Shown: positions 29,856 through 38,200 of the stretch, in pieces
Layout: every line of letters starts with the position of its first letter
How positions within the stretch are numbered: the first letter of the stretch is position 1
Assembly (NCBI RefSeq): GCF_024172165.1
Contig: NZ_JAMZEB010000002.1
Span: 9,212,501 to 9,276,500, forward strand
From: Nonomuraea thailandensis
Lineage (GTDB): Bacteria > Actinomycetota > Actinomycetes > Streptosporangiales > Streptosporangiaceae
Length of the DNA: 64,000 nt
Direction: 5' to 3'
Program-made: the position numbers and the translations under genes
The notes under the pieces: model-generated
Seen by the model: only the letters and a program-made list of their open reading frames with translations
The model's database searches: none
What the model was told of the DNA's origin: nothing

Positions 29856-30607
29856 CACGTTAGTCCCAAGATGGCGAGGGCGACGGCGGGCAGGGCGAGT
29901 GCGGCCCCCCAGTGGGCCGGCGACGCGGGCAGCTCCTGGATGACGGGCATCTGGCCCGAGTAGCCGCGGCTGAGCATGGCCAGGTGCACGCGTTCGCCCC
30001 GCTCGTACGAGCGGATGAACAGCGCCCCGGCCGACCGCGCGATCACCGGGATGTGCCGGAAGTTGCGGGCCTCGAAGCCGCGCGACTCCCTGGCCACCCG
30101 CATCCGCCGCATCTCGTCCACGATCACGTCCAGGTACCTGAGCATGAACATGGCGATCTGCACCAGCAGGCTCGGCAGCCGCAGCCGCTGCGCCCCCAGC
30201 AGGATCGCCCGGGGCTCCGTGGTGGCCGCCAGCAGGATGGACGCCACCACGCCCAGCGAGGCCTTGGCCAGGATGTTCCAGGCCGCCCAGAGGCCGGGCA
30301 CGCTCAGCGAGAGCCCCAGCACCTCGGTCCGCTCCCCCAGCCCGACCACCGGGATGAGGAAGGCGAACAGCACGAACGGCACCTCGATCACCATGCGCCG
30401 CAGCACGTACGTCCCCGGCACCCTGGCGGCCACCGCGACGCCGCCCAGCAGGACGGCGTACGCGGCGAACGCCCAGAACCGCTCGCGCGGCGTGGCCACG
30501 ACCACGAGCGCGAAGGCGAAGACCGCCAGCAGCTTGCACTGCGGCGGCAGCCGGTGCACGACCGACTCGCCCGGCAGGTAGAGCCGGTGGTGGTGCCCAG
30601 CGCCCAC
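29852..30607 (-). CDS. cbiQ: Cobalt/nickel ECF transporter T component
   Basis: A 251-residue membrane protein with about five helices that couples the ATPase to the CbiM substrate unit. The two coupling motifs ARESRGFEA and LSRGYSGQM are the A-R-G type pair that binds EcfA/CbiO. It starts three bases after cbiM and overlaps cbiO by four bases, so the three form one operon. Confidence 0.93.
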   Translation of the reverse strand: MGAGHHHRLYLPGESVVHRLPPQCKLLAVFAFALVVVATPRERFWAFAAYAVLLGGVAVAARVPGTYVLRRMVIEVPFVLFAFLIPVVGLGERTEVLGLSLSVPGLWAAWNILAKASLGVVASILLAATTEPRAILLGAQRLRLPSLLVQIAMFMLRYLDVIVDEMRRMRVARESRGFEARNFRHIPVIARSAGALFIRSYERGERVHLAMLSRGYSGQMPVIQELPASPAHWGAALALPAVALAILGLTW

Positions 30608-30610
30608 GAA

Positions 30611-31624
30611 TCACACCCTGGTCTTGTCGGCTGTCTTGTCACGGTTGCGCGCGGCCCAGGCCACGGCCCCGGCGATGAGCAACACCAGACCGACGCCGAG
30701 GATCCCGGCCACGCCGACGGGAATCCCGCCCACCTCACCGTAGTCGGCCAGAGCCCACCGGCCGAACAGGTGGTCGGCCTGCTGAGCGAGGAAGCCCTCG
30801 CTCTCGCCCACGGCCTCCAGCCCGTCGGGGTCCCCGGAGGCGAAGAAGGAGACGACCCCGGCCAGTACCAGCGTCAGGCCGACGCCGCCGAGCAGGAACG
30901 GCCTGAGCCCGCCACCGGTGGTCACCGGCCGCTCCTCGGGCACGACGGTGGTGGTGCCTCCGGTGCCGCGCAGCTCCAGCGGCTTGGCCAGGCCGCGGGC
31001 CCCGTACACCAGGTCGGGCCGCACGGCCAGCACGGCGCCGACGGTCACCGCGGTGATCAGGCCCTCGCCGATGCCGATCAGCAGGTGCACGCCGCCCATG
31101 GCGGCCGCCACCGTGCCGACCTCGATCGGCGCGGTGCCGCCGATCCAGAACAGCAGCGTGAACACCAGCGCGGAGGCCGGCACCGAGATCAGCGCGGCCA
31201 GGAACGCCGCCACCACGACCTTCCCCCTGGCCATCGTCGTGACCAGCCGGAAGATCCCCCAGCCGACGAGCACCGTGACGATGCCCATGATCGTTATGTT
31301 GACGCCGAGCGCCGTCAGCCCGCCGTCGGCGAAGAACACGCCCTGCACCAGCAGGACCACGGCCATGCACAGCACTCCTGTGTACGGCCCGACGAGTATC
31401 GCGGCCAGCGCGCCGCCCAGCAGGTGGCCGCTGGTGCCGGCGGCGACGGGGAAGTTGAGCATCTGCACGGCGAAGATGAACGCCGCGACGAGCCCGGCCA
31501 TGGGGGCGGTGCGGTCGTCGAGCTCGCGCCGCGCGCCGCGCAGGCAGACGGCGACGCCGGCGGCCGCGACGACCCCGGCCGATATGGATGTCACCGCGTT
31601 GAAGAAGCCATCGGGTACGTGCAC
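30611..31624 (-). CDS. cbiM: CbiM metal-binding component fused to PDGLE/CbiN-like domain
   Basis: A 337-residue substrate-binding unit. The GTG at 31624 is the true start: GGAGG lies five bases upstream, and the protein then begins MHVPDGFF, giving the N-terminal Met-His metal site of CbiM/NikM. An in-frame start 15 bases earlier would bury that His. Eight or so helices are followed by a C-terminal half with DPDGLEAVGESEGF and a last helix, the PDGLE/CbiN-like part that is separate in many genomes. Cobalt and nickel cannot be told apart here. Confidence 0.92.
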   Translation of the reverse strand: MHVPDGFFNAVTSISAGVVAAAGVAVCLRGARRELDDRTAPMAGLVAAFIFAVQMLNFPVAAGTSGHLLGGALAAILVGPYTGVLCMAVVLLVQGVFFADGGLTALGVNITIMGIVTVLVGWGIFRLVTTMARGKVVVAAFLAALISVPASALVFTLLFWIGGTAPIEVGTVAAAMGGVHLLIGIGEGLITAVTVGAVLAVRPDLVYGARGLAKPLELRGTGGTTTVVPEERPVTTGGGLRPFLLGGVGLTLVLAGVVSFFASGDPDGLEAVGESEGFLAQQADHLFGRWALADYGEVGGIPVGVAGILGVGLVLLIAGAVAWAARNRDKTADKTRV

Positions 31625-31667
31625 GGCTGCCTCCAGCAAGAGGGTCCGAGAAGAGGACGGACAAACG

Positions 31668-31682
31668 GTCCTACTTTAGGAC
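31668..31682. promoter_or_regulatory. Perfect palindrome upstream of cbiMQO
   Basis: GTCCTA-CTT-TAGGAC lies 44 bases before the cbiM start. On the minus strand it holds a -10-like TAAAGT, so a repressor bound here would block the promoter. No cobalamin riboswitch was seen in this short leader. Confidence 0.5.
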
Positions 31683-31711
31683 ATCGTCTTGCACCTGCAC
31701 ATAGATGGCAA

Positions 31712-33520
31712 TTACCGAAGAATTCTTTTGACCACGCTCTCGGCCGTCAGCCGCCGCACCACCGCGCTCAGCCGCCCCTTGCCCGAGGTCGCGTACGGCC
31801 GCACGCTTCTGAACAGGGCCGACGCCCACCATCGGCGTGGCCCGGCCACCGTATCGGTCTCGATCCTGAACAGCGCGGGCGGCCCGCCCAGATCGAGCTC
31901 CAGGTAGGCGTCCCAGGTGCCGGGCGCCAGCTTCCCGACCGCCGGCCTGGCCGCGAACCCGCCTCCGGGCAGCGCCATCACGCGTTCGGCGCGTTCGCGC
32001 CCGGTGCGCCGCTCCCGCCACACGAGCCGCTTGACCGCCGTGGCGGGCGGGGTGGTGCCGGCCACGGTGACCTCGCCGTCCATCAGCAGCCGGTGGCCGA
32101 GCGCCCAGCGCATCCTGATCAGGCGCGCCGTGCCGGGCACCGCGACCACGTGGCCGCCCACGTCGATGCTGAGGTTGCCGTTGTCCCGGGTGAAGTAGGG
32201 CAGGGCCACGACGCCGCCGACCAGCCGGGGCCGCGGCCTGCCGAGGCCGCTGTCACGGTCGGCCCCGAGCCTGCCGAGCCGGATCACCCCCTCGATCTCG
32301 ACCGCGACCCGCAGGTCCCAGATGCCGGAGTCGAGCCTGCCGACGTCCACCCTGGCGGTGAACTCGCCGCCCTTGCGCTCGGCCGTCACCACCAGCTCCC
32401 TGTCCGGGTCGTGCCTGGCGCGCAGCACCACGGCCAGGCCGTCGTCCCTGGTGATCCCGGAGAGCCTGGCGGCGCCCGTCACCACCAGGTGCTCGCCCTC
32501 CCAGCGCAGCCCGGTCAGCCGGCGCCGCACGGTGGCGCTCTCGATGCGGGCCAGGCGCATGAGGCGGTCGATGTCGTCCAGGGCGCCGGCCCGCTGCCGG
32601 TCGATGGTGTTGAGCCGCTCGTGGACGCCGGGGGTGTACCACTCCTCGCACAACGCGGCGACCTCGCGGGCGATGTCCTTGCGCCGCACGTCGTCGCTGT
32701 CCAGGAACACGGCCCCGAGCTGGGTGAAGACGTCGAGCCTGAAGTGCCTGCGCAGCAGGTGGTCGCGCAGCGGGCCGGGCTCGACGTGCCGGGCCATCAG
32801 CCGGATGGGCTCGCGGATCATGGCCAGCCAGGCCAGCGGGTCCCGGCTGCCGGGCTGCTGCATGATGCTGCTGCCGTCGGGCCTGGAGACGAGGTGGTAG
32901 CAGTCGTGGTCGGCCACCACGGAGATCGCCCGGGCGTGGCAGTAGGCGTGCACGGTGAAGAGGATGTCCTCCCCGACCAGCATGCCCTCGCCGAACCTGA
33001 TGCGGTGGCGGACGAGCAGCTCCCTCCTGAACAGCTTGAAGCAGCTCAGGCTGTTGTAGACGTTGCTGTCACCGAGCTCCACCCGGTCGGCGCTGTGCGC
33101 GAACATCGACACGGGCGCCCGCCGGCCGTGGCCGACGATCTTGCCGAGGACGATGTCGGTGTCGTTGCGGTCGGCCACGGCGACCATGCGTTCGAGCGCC
33201 TCGGGGCCGAGGTGGTCGTCGGCGTCGCAGAAGAAGACGTACCGGCCGGTGGCGTGCTCGATGCCGACGTTGCGCGGCCTGCCGGCGCCTCCGCTGGCCT
33301 CGATGTGCACGACCTTGACGCTGTCCGGGTGGTAGGAGGCGTAGAGGTCGAGGAGCTCGCCGCTGCCGTCGGTGGAGCCGTCGTCCACGACGACGATCTC
33401 CTTCTTCACCCGCTGGACGAGCGCGGAGGTGAGACACCGGTCGAGGAAGTCCCGGCAGTTGTGGACGGGGATCACGACGCTGACGTCGACCGTGTCGTCA
33501 CCGTCGCCTGCCCCGCCCAT
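31712..33520 (-). CDS. Glycosyltransferase family 2 (teichoic-acid-type) with beta-rich C-terminal domain
   Basis: About 602 residues. The GT-A domain (about 12-230) has VVIPVHNCRDFLDRCL, VVDDGSTDGS and the metal DxD-like CDADDH, then GEDILF with a catalytic acidic residue. A helical linker (about 240-330) follows, and the last 270 residues are beta-rich without a recognised name (repeated strands such as RLGADRDSGLGR and VGGHVVAVPGTARL). This layout resembles actinobacterial polymerising transferases for wall glycopolymers, where the C-terminal part binds the polymer. The ATG at 33520 is preferred over the GTGs before it. Confidence 0.82.
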   Translation of the reverse strand: MGGAGDGDDTVDVSVVIPVHNCRDFLDRCLTSALVQRVKKEIVVVDDGSTDGSGELLDLYASYHPDSVKVVHIEASGGAGRPRNVGIEHATGRYVFFCDADDHLGPEALERMVAVADRNDTDIVLGKIVGHGRRAPVSMFAHSADRVELGDSNVYNSLSCFKLFRRELLVRHRIRFGEGMLVGEDILFTVHAYCHARAISVVADHDCYHLVSRPDGSSIMQQPGSRDPLAWLAMIREPIRLMARHVEPGPLRDHLLRRHFRLDVFTQLGAVFLDSDDVRRKDIAREVAALCEEWYTPGVHERLNTIDRQRAGALDDIDRLMRLARIESATVRRRLTGLRWEGEHLVVTGAARLSGITRDDGLAVVLRARHDPDRELVVTAERKGGEFTARVDVGRLDSGIWDLRVAVEIEGVIRLGRLGADRDSGLGRPRPRLVGGVVALPYFTRDNGNLSIDVGGHVVAVPGTARLIRMRWALGHRLLMDGEVTVAGTTPPATAVKRLVWRERRTGRERAERVMALPGGGFAARPAVGKLAPGTWDAYLELDLGGPPALFRIETDTVAGPRRWWASALFRSVRPYATSGKGRLSAVVRRLTAESVVKRILR

Positions 33521-33844
33521 CTCCACCACTCCACAGTCACGTAGCGCCGTCGTCCCGTCTCAGTATGTGACGAGTGCGGGTGCCCGTGGGGGCCGATCGC
33601 GGCGTCTTCTTCCCACTGCTTTGCCGGCGTTGGAGATTCGCGGCATTCCGCCGATAAGCAGCGGGATCTCCGCCAAATACCTCATTCAATCGGCACCGAA
33701 TGAGTTTCAGGGAGGAGGATTTCCTCCCCGGGAGAGGATTTATCTCCGCCGGGTTCATTACGTCACCACCGCCCACCTCCGGTGATCCCGGCGCCGGAGT
33801 TGCGCGTCTACAGTTAGGCAACCTTGACCGGGAGGTGGCGGGAA
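33521..33844. promoter_or_regulatory. Divergent intergenic region with two inverted repeats
   Basis: A 324-base gap between the glycosyltransferase gene (minus) and the coiled-coil protein gene (plus). CTCATTC (33681-33687) and GAATGAG (33698-33704) form a perfect inverted repeat with a ten-base spacer; GGGAGGA (33710-33716) and TCCTCCC (33722-33728) form a second one. A TACAGT at 33809-33814 may be the -10 of the plus-strand gene. No coding frame looks real here. Confidence 0.5.
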
Positions 33845-34204
33845 ATGGGATCTGATCTCCGCAGCGGAACGGCCGACGGCTCGGCCGTGCACACTGCTGA
33901 GTTCATCGTCTCCTCGGCGCGCCTGACGGAGCTGCACGAGTGCTCCGCAGTGCTGCGCCGCACGAGGACGCGGGCCGAAGAGATCGTGGACGAGGCTCGC
34001 GCGCTGCTGGCCGAGGCCGAGCGACACGGCGACGGGGAGCGCGTTCTCCTGCTGCGCGACCAGCTTGAACAGGCACGCGAGAGGTACGGGCAGGTGTTGA
34101 GCGCCTACCTGTTGTTGTCCCGCAGGATCAACGAGGAGCGGCAGGAGATTCTGCGGGCGCACATGGACCGGGATCGGCTCCAGGGGTTGTCAGGTGTGGC
34201 CTGA
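33845..34204 (+). CDS. Coiled-coil hypothetical protein
   Basis: A 119-residue soluble protein, mostly helix from about 25 to 115 with Arg/Glu/Leu heptads (ARLTELHECSAVLRRTRTRA, then LLAEAERHGDGERVLLLRDQ). GGGAGG lies well before the ATG at 33845; an earlier in-frame start at 33824 is less likely. It precedes the zinc-finger protein gene by 18 bases on the same strand. Function unknown. Confidence 0.6.
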   Translation: MGSDLRSGTADGSAVHTAEFIVSSARLTELHECSAVLRRTRTRAEEIVDEARALLAEAERHGDGERVLLLRDQLEQARERYGQVLSAYLLLSRRINEERQEILRAHMDRDRLQGLSGVA

Positions 34205-34222
34205 CGAAGCTACCGTCAGGTC

Positions 34223-34588
34223 ATGCCTGACTGGAAAGAGAACCTCCATTGCTCCTTCTGTCACAAGAAGAGCGGGGACGTGAACAAGCTGATTGCCGGG
34301 CCCGGCGTACACATTTGTGACGAATGTGTCGGGCTGTGCGGGGAAATCCTCGAACAGGAACGACTCGCCGCTTCCACCGAACCCCGGCTTCCCGCCTGGG
34401 AAACCATGTCCGTCGAGCAAATCCTCGAACATCTCCCGAAAATCGCCGCCGTACAGGCACAGGTGGACGACAACCTACGCGACTGGGTGGCACAGCTCCG
34501 CTCCCGGGACGTCAGCTGGGAACGGGTCGGCGCCGCCCTCGGCATGACGCGGCAGTCCGCGTGGGAACGTTTCAGGAGCGAAACCTGA
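34223..34588 (+). CDS. Stand-alone ClpX-type zinc-finger protein
   Basis: A 121-residue protein with a treble-clef ClpX zinc-binding domain: [19 protein letters not shown] then HICDEC (Cys10, 13, 32, 35). There is no AAA+ ATPase. The C-terminal half (about 55-121) is helical and ends [20 protein letters not shown], an HTH-like segment. ClpX zinc domains bind adaptors and substrates, so this could be an adaptor or regulator. TACCGT lies six bases before the ATG with no strong ribosome site, suggesting a leaderless mRNA. Confidence 0.82.
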   Translation: MPDWKENLHCSFCHKKSGDVNKLIAGPGVHICDECVGLCGEILEQERLAASTEPRLPAWETMSVEQILEHLPKIAAVQAQVDDNLRDWVAQLRSRDVSWERVGAALGMTRQSAWERFRSET

Positions 34589-34646
34589 GGCGTTGTAAAC
34601 CTCTGTGGCATATGGGGCGTCCTAAACTTTCAGGGAGGCCCGATCA

Positions 34647-34751
34647 TGCACGTCCTGGACGATGTCGCGCCCGATCTCGAACGGCTCCGGCTGGAGCTGG
34701 TCCTGATCCAGGCGCTGCACGAAGAGGCGGAGCGGCTGGCCGCCGACTGAA
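34647..34751 (+). CDS. Small protein with strong ribosome site (34 aa)
   Basis: A 34-residue frame behind a perfect GGGAGG seven bases upstream of the ATG. The product is a single amphipathic, Leu/Glu-rich helix (LERLRLELVLIQALHEEAER). It ends five bases before a strong hairpin. The ribosome site, codon pattern and hairpin together suggest a real small gene, possibly an adaptor-like helix. No family was recognised. Confidence 0.55.
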
Positions 34752-34755
34752 CGGG

Positions 34756-34790
34756 CTCCAGCTCCCCGGGCACACCGGGGAGCTGGAGCA
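34756..34790. terminator. Strong perfect hairpin between convergent genes
   Basis: Fifteen-base perfect arms (34756-34770 and 34776-34790) with a five-base loop (GCACA), between the small plus-strand gene and the minus-strand CHRD gene. Confidence 0.8.
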
Positions 34791-34808
34791 GGGGGTCGGT
34801 CCTGCGCT

Positions 34809-35285
34809 CTACCCGAGCTGGCCCCTGATGGCGCCGGCCGGGAACTTCTTGTTGTGCACGTTGACGTAGTACAGGTGCGGCCACTTCACGATGCCGCGCA
34901 GCTCCCTGAAGGTGAGCGTGGTGGCGGCGTTCCTGGCGTTCTGATGCCTGACCGCCTTGACGCACCCTCGTGCGAAGCCCTTCGACGGCGCCTTGAGCGT
35001 GACGACGACCGGGCCGGCCACGCCCTTCCTGCCCCGGTGGATGTGGGCCATGGTGGCGGGCCTGATCTTGCGGGCGGTGATGACGTAGCACAGCCGCCCG
35101 TGGCTCACCTCGTAGGCGAACACGCCGGAGCCGTTGCGGTCGCCCGGCCCGGGCACCTCCTGCTTGCCGCTCATCGCGACCCGCCGCGCGTTGGAGGCGG
35201 CGGCGTCGGCCGAGGCGGGGAGAGCGACGAGGGTGGTGAGAGCGGCAGCGGTGGCCAGGCCGGCTGCTGCCAGTTGTCTGCGCAT
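34809..35285 (-). CDS. Secreted CHRD-domain protein
   Basis: A 158-residue exported protein. A Sec signal (MRRQLAAAGLATAAALTTLV, cleavage near ADAA) precedes a CHRD domain with GSGVFAYEVSHGRLCYVI, MAHIHRGRKGVAGPVVV and VNVHNKKFPAGAIRGQL. The His-x-His and Asn-x-His motifs are usual in this family. The start at 35285 has a GAGAGGAA site; the longer frame to 35330 has none. Bacterial CHRD proteins are secreted or surface proteins of unclear function. Confidence 0.85.
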   Translation of the reverse strand: MRRQLAAAGLATAAALTTLVALPASADAAASNARRVAMSGKQEVPGPGDRNGSGVFAYEVSHGRLCYVITARKIRPATMAHIHRGRKGVAGPVVVTLKAPSKGFARGCVKAVRHQNARNAATTLTFRELRGIVKWPHLYYVNVHNKKFPAGAIRGQLG

Positions 35286-35430
35286 GGGATGAATTCCTCT
35301 CCCATCGGTCTTCAGGACACCCTTCCGCACGGTTGCGCGGGACGCCCGGTTCGCGGGGGTAAGGGGAAAACCTCCCTTCGGTAAGAGGGCTTACTCGATG
35401 CCCGCGGGGCGGGGCGTAAGATCCGGGGTC

Positions 35431-36378
35431 ATGCTGCGATGTGCCGTGCTGGACGACTACCAGGGCGTGGCCCTCGGCCTGGCCGACTGGTCCCGGGTGC
35501 GGGCGGAGAGCTTCCGCGAGCACTTCGGCCGCCCGGACGACCTCGTGGCCGCGATCCGCGACTGCGAGATCGTCGTCGCCATGCGGGAGCGCACGCCGTT
35601 CCCCGCCGAGCTGTTCGACCGGCTGCCCAACCTGCGCCTGCTCGTCACCACCGGCATGCGCAACGCCTCCATCGACCTCGCGGCGGCGCGGGAGCACGGC
35701 GTCACGGTCTGCGGCACCGGCAGCATCTCCACGCCGCCGGTCGAGCTGACCTGGGCGCTCATCCTCGGCCTGACCCGCCACCTGGTGTCGGAGTCGGCGG
35801 CCATGCGCGCAGGCGGGCCCTGGCAGCACACGATCGGCACGGACCTGCACGGCCGCACGCTCGGGCTGGTCGGCCTGGGCAAGATCGGTGAGCGGGTGGC
35901 GGCGGTCGGGCGGGCGTTCGGCATGGACGTCGTGGCCTGGAGCGCGCACCTCACCGAGGAACGCGCCGCCGCCGCCGGCGCGCGCCTGGCCCCCGACCTC
36001 GACGCGCTGCTGTCCGGCTCCGACGTCGTCTCCGTCCACGTCGTGCTCGGCGACCGGACGCGGGGGCTCATCGGCAAGCGGGAGCTGGCGCTGATGAAGC
36101 CCACCGCCTACCTGATCAACACGGCGCGGGCGGCGATCGTCGACCAGGACGCGCTGGCCGCGGCGCTGCGGGCGGGACGGATCGCGGGGGCGGGGCTGGA
36201 CGTGTTCGACCTGGAGCCGCTGCCCGAGGGGCACGAGCTCCGCACGCTGCCGAACGTGCTGGCCACGCCGCACCTCGGCTACGTGACGGAGCTGAACTAC
36301 GGCACGTACTTCCGCGAGGCCGTCGAGGACATCGACGCCTTCATCGACGGCGCCCCGATCCGCGTCCTGTCACCCTGA
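35431..36378 (+). CDS. D-2-hydroxyacid dehydrogenase
   Basis: A 315-residue NAD-dependent enzyme. The nucleotide loop GLVGLGKIGERV (about 148-159), NTARAAIVDQDAL and ATPHLGYVTEL (catalytic His) are present. It reduces 2-oxoacids or oxidises D-2-hydroxyacids; PSAT and SerA-like partners are not adjacent. A -10-like TAAGAT lies eight bases before the ATG and no strong ribosome site is seen. The end of the gene is repeated downstream. Confidence 0.88.
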   Translation: MLRCAVLDDYQGVALGLADWSRVRAESFREHFGRPDDLVAAIRDCEIVVAMRERTPFPAELFDRLPNLRLLVTTGMRNASIDLAAAREHGVTVCGTGSISTPPVELTWALILGLTRHLVSESAAMRAGGPWQHTIGTDLHGRTLGLVGLGKIGERVAAVGRAFGMDVVAWSAHLTEERAAAAGARLAPDLDALLSGSDVVSVHVVLGDRTRGLIGKRELALMKPTAYLINTARAAIVDQDALAAALRAGRIAGAGLDVFDLEPLPEGHELRTLPNVLATPHLGYVTELNYGTYFREAVEDIDAFIDGAPIRVLSP

Positions 36379-36470
36379 CCTCGTCCCGGCCCCGCGTCCT
36401 GTCGGTCCGGCCTCACCCCGGCGCCTCACCCCGGCGCCTCATCCCGGCGCCGCGTCCTGTCACTCCGGCC
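36361..36470. repeat. Direct repeats spanning the ends of two convergent genes
   Basis: CGCGTCCTGTC occurs at 36361-36371, 36393-36403 and 36451-36461. The first copy encodes the last residues of the hydroxyacid dehydrogenase; the third holds the stop codon of the CGNR gene. Between them CACCCCGGCGCCT-like units repeat three times. Confidence 0.75.
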
Positions 36471-37029
36471 TCGTCCTGGCCCTGAACGCGGCCGTCTTCA
36501 CCCGGCCCTGGCAGGCCGTGGAGCAGAACCGGCGGGTGCCGTTGCGCGAGACGTCCACGTAGACGCGGTCGCAGTGCGGCGCCGTACAGACCCCCAGGCG
36601 GTCGTGGAACTCGCTGCCCAGCACGATCGCCAGCCCCGTGGCGCAGCTCGCCGCCCAGTCGCCCGCCATGGTGCCGCCGCGGCCGTGGAAGTGCAGGTGC
36701 CAGGGCTCGCCGTCGTGCCGTTCGAGCATCGGCCTGGCGTGCGTCTCCTCCAGCAGCGCGTTCACCTCCCCCGCCGCGCTGTCGACGTCGCCGGCGGCGA
36801 CCGCGGCGAAGACCGTACGCAGGCGGGCGGCGACCCGCGCCAGCTCGGTCCCCTCGGACGCGGTGACCTCGCGGTAGGAGGTGTAGACGGCGCGCAGGCC
36901 GGCGGTGGCGGCGGCGCCGGCGTCCACCGGCACGGGGAAGGGCCGCCCGCGCCGCTCGCCGGGGGTCAGCTCGTTGACGAGCGACACCGCCACTCTGACC
37001 ACGATGTCCGTGTGACTGTTGTAGTCCAA
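36460..37029 (-). CDS. CGNR zinc-finger regulator (ABATE domain)
   Basis: About 189 residues. The end has VCTAPHCDRVYVDVSRNGTR, then FCSTACQGRVKTAAFR: the four-Cys finger of CGNR proteins, though the usual CGNR is CQGR here. The N-terminal ABATE domain (RVAVSLVNELTPG onward) binds small ligands in relatives. The TTG at 37029 is preferred because a TAAGAT -10 at 37072-37077 would put the transcript start downstream of the TTG at 37071. It is divergent from a methyltransferase gene and probably regulates it through the inverted repeat between them. Confidence 0.8.
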   Translation of the reverse strand: MDYNSHTDIVVRVAVSLVNELTPGERRGRPFPVPVDAGAAATAGLRAVYTSYREVTASEGTELARVAARLRTVFAAVAAGDVDSAAGEVNALLEETHARPMLERHDGEPWHLHFHGRGGTMAGDWAASCATGLAIVLGSEFHDRLGVCTAPHCDRVYVDVSRNGTRRFCSTACQGRVKTAAFRARTRPE

Positions 37030-37059
37030 TTGACCGGTTACACCTTCATGTTCTACGTT

Positions 37060-37089
37060 GTGACTGTCCAAATCTTAGATGACAGTTAC
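37060..37089. promoter_or_regulatory. Inverted repeat between CGNR regulator and methyltransferase genes
   Basis: GTGACTGTC (37060-37068) and GACAGTTAC (37081-37089) pair at eight of nine positions around a 12-base centre that holds a TAAGAT -10 on the minus strand. Size, place and divergent genes fit an operator for the CGNR protein. Confidence 0.5.
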
Positions 37090-37100
37090 AGGGGGCGTTC

Positions 37101-37859
37101 ATGCTCACCCACGATGCCGCACAGGAATGGATCGCGCGCTGGGACCGCCAGCAGGAGGGCTACCTGCCCGACCGTGAGGCACGCTTCACGGCCCTGATCG
37201 ACGCGGTGGAGGCGCTCGGCCGGCCCGACCCCGTGGTGGTCGACCTGGGGTGCGGCCCCGGCTCGTTGTCCGCCCGGCTGCTGGAGCGGCTGCCCGATGC
37301 CACGGTGGTCGCGGTGGACGCCGACCCGCTGCTGCTCGGGCTGGGGCAGGCGGCCTACCCGCAGCTCACGTTCGTCTCGGCGGACCTGCGCACGAGCGGA
37401 TGGACCGGGCTGCTCGGCCTCGACGGCCGCCAGGTCGACGCGGCCGTCAGCACCACGGCGCTGCACTGGATCTCCGGCCCCGAGCTGAAGGGCGTGTACG
37501 CCGAGCTGGCCACCGTGCTGCGCCCCGGCGGCCTGCTGCTCAACGGCGACCACATGGACACCGAGGACACCACACCCGCGCTCTCGCGGCTGGAGCACGA
37601 GGTGCACCGCCTCGAGACCGAGCGGGTGTTCGGCCAGAACCCGCCGGAGGACTGGCGGTCCTGGTGGGACGCGATCGAGGCCGACCCCGACCTCGCCGCG
37701 CTCAACGCGGCCAGGACGACGGCCGGCTCCGCCCACCGCGGCTCGGAGTCCCACCTGCTGTCGCACCACGTGGAGGCGCTGCGCGAGGCGGGCTTCACCG
37801 AGATCGGCACGCTCTGGCAGCGGGGCAACAACCGCCTGCTGTGCGGCGTACGGGGCTGA
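37101..37859 (+). CDS. Class I SAM-dependent methyltransferase
   Basis: A 252-residue methyltransferase with motif I DLGCGPG (48-54), VVAVDADPLLL and the post-II block STTALHWIS, then VLRPGGLLLNGDH. A GGGGG site lies 7 nt before the ATG. The substrate is unknown. It is divergent from a CGNR-type regulator. Confidence 0.88.
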   Translation: MLTHDAAQEWIARWDRQQEGYLPDREARFTALIDAVEALGRPDPVVVDLGCGPGSLSARLLERLPDATVVAVDADPLLLGLGQAAYPQLTFVSADLRTSGWTGLLGLDGRQVDAAVSTTALHWISGPELKGVYAELATVLRPGGLLLNGDHMDTEDTTPALSRLEHEVHRLETERVFGQNPPEDWRSWWDAIEADPDLAALNAARTTAGSAHRGSESHLLSHHVEALREAGFTEIGTLWQRGNNRLLCGVRG

Positions 37860-37911
37860 GGCCGCACCCCGGGCTCTTCATCTCACCGGCGGCGGGCGAC
37901 AGAATGGCTGC

Positions 37912-38190
37912 ATGCCGAGCTTCGAACGGCTGACGATCGCGGAGGCCAGAACCCTCACCCGCGCCGAGCTCCTGCCCCGCATCGAGCAGGAGCAGAAGTA
38001 CTGGTACGACCGCATCCACGCCTGTGCGATGCAGCCCGGCGACGAGCAGGCGTTCAAGACCTTCAACGACATCGTGCACATCGCCGCCGACCCCCACCGC
38101 GCCATCTCCGACACCGACGCCATCGCGGAGGGCAGGCCCTTCGACCGCGACTACTGGACCAAGCCTCTCGGGGAGCTGGGCGAGCTGTAG
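37912..38190 (+). CDS. Hypothetical protein (92 aa)
   Basis: A 92-residue soluble, mostly helical protein with no domain I can name. It has a Glu/Arg-rich start (FERLTIAEARTLTRAELLPR), QEQKYWYDRIHA and DIVHIAADPHRAI. It begins 52 bases after the methyltransferase gene and ends ten bases before the convergent P450 gene, so it is likely cotranscribed with the methyltransferase. The GC-rich third positions support coding. Confidence 0.65.
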   Translation: MPSFERLTIAEARTLTRAELLPRIEQEQKYWYDRIHACAMQPGDEQAFKTFNDIVHIAADPHRAISDTDAIAEGRPFDRDYWTKPLGELGEL

Positions 38191-38200
38191 GCCCGCCCGC

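Noticed and set aside
29912-33544. 1210-codon open frame on the plus strand
   Set aside because: It lies antisense to cbiQ, cbiM and the glycosyltransferase gene; its product is His/Gln/Arg/Pro-rich without any domain, as expected from a GC-rich shadow frame.
33809-33827. Possible DtxR/IdeR iron box before the coiled-coil gene
   Set aside because: Only about 12 of 19 positions match the consensus and the symmetry is poor.
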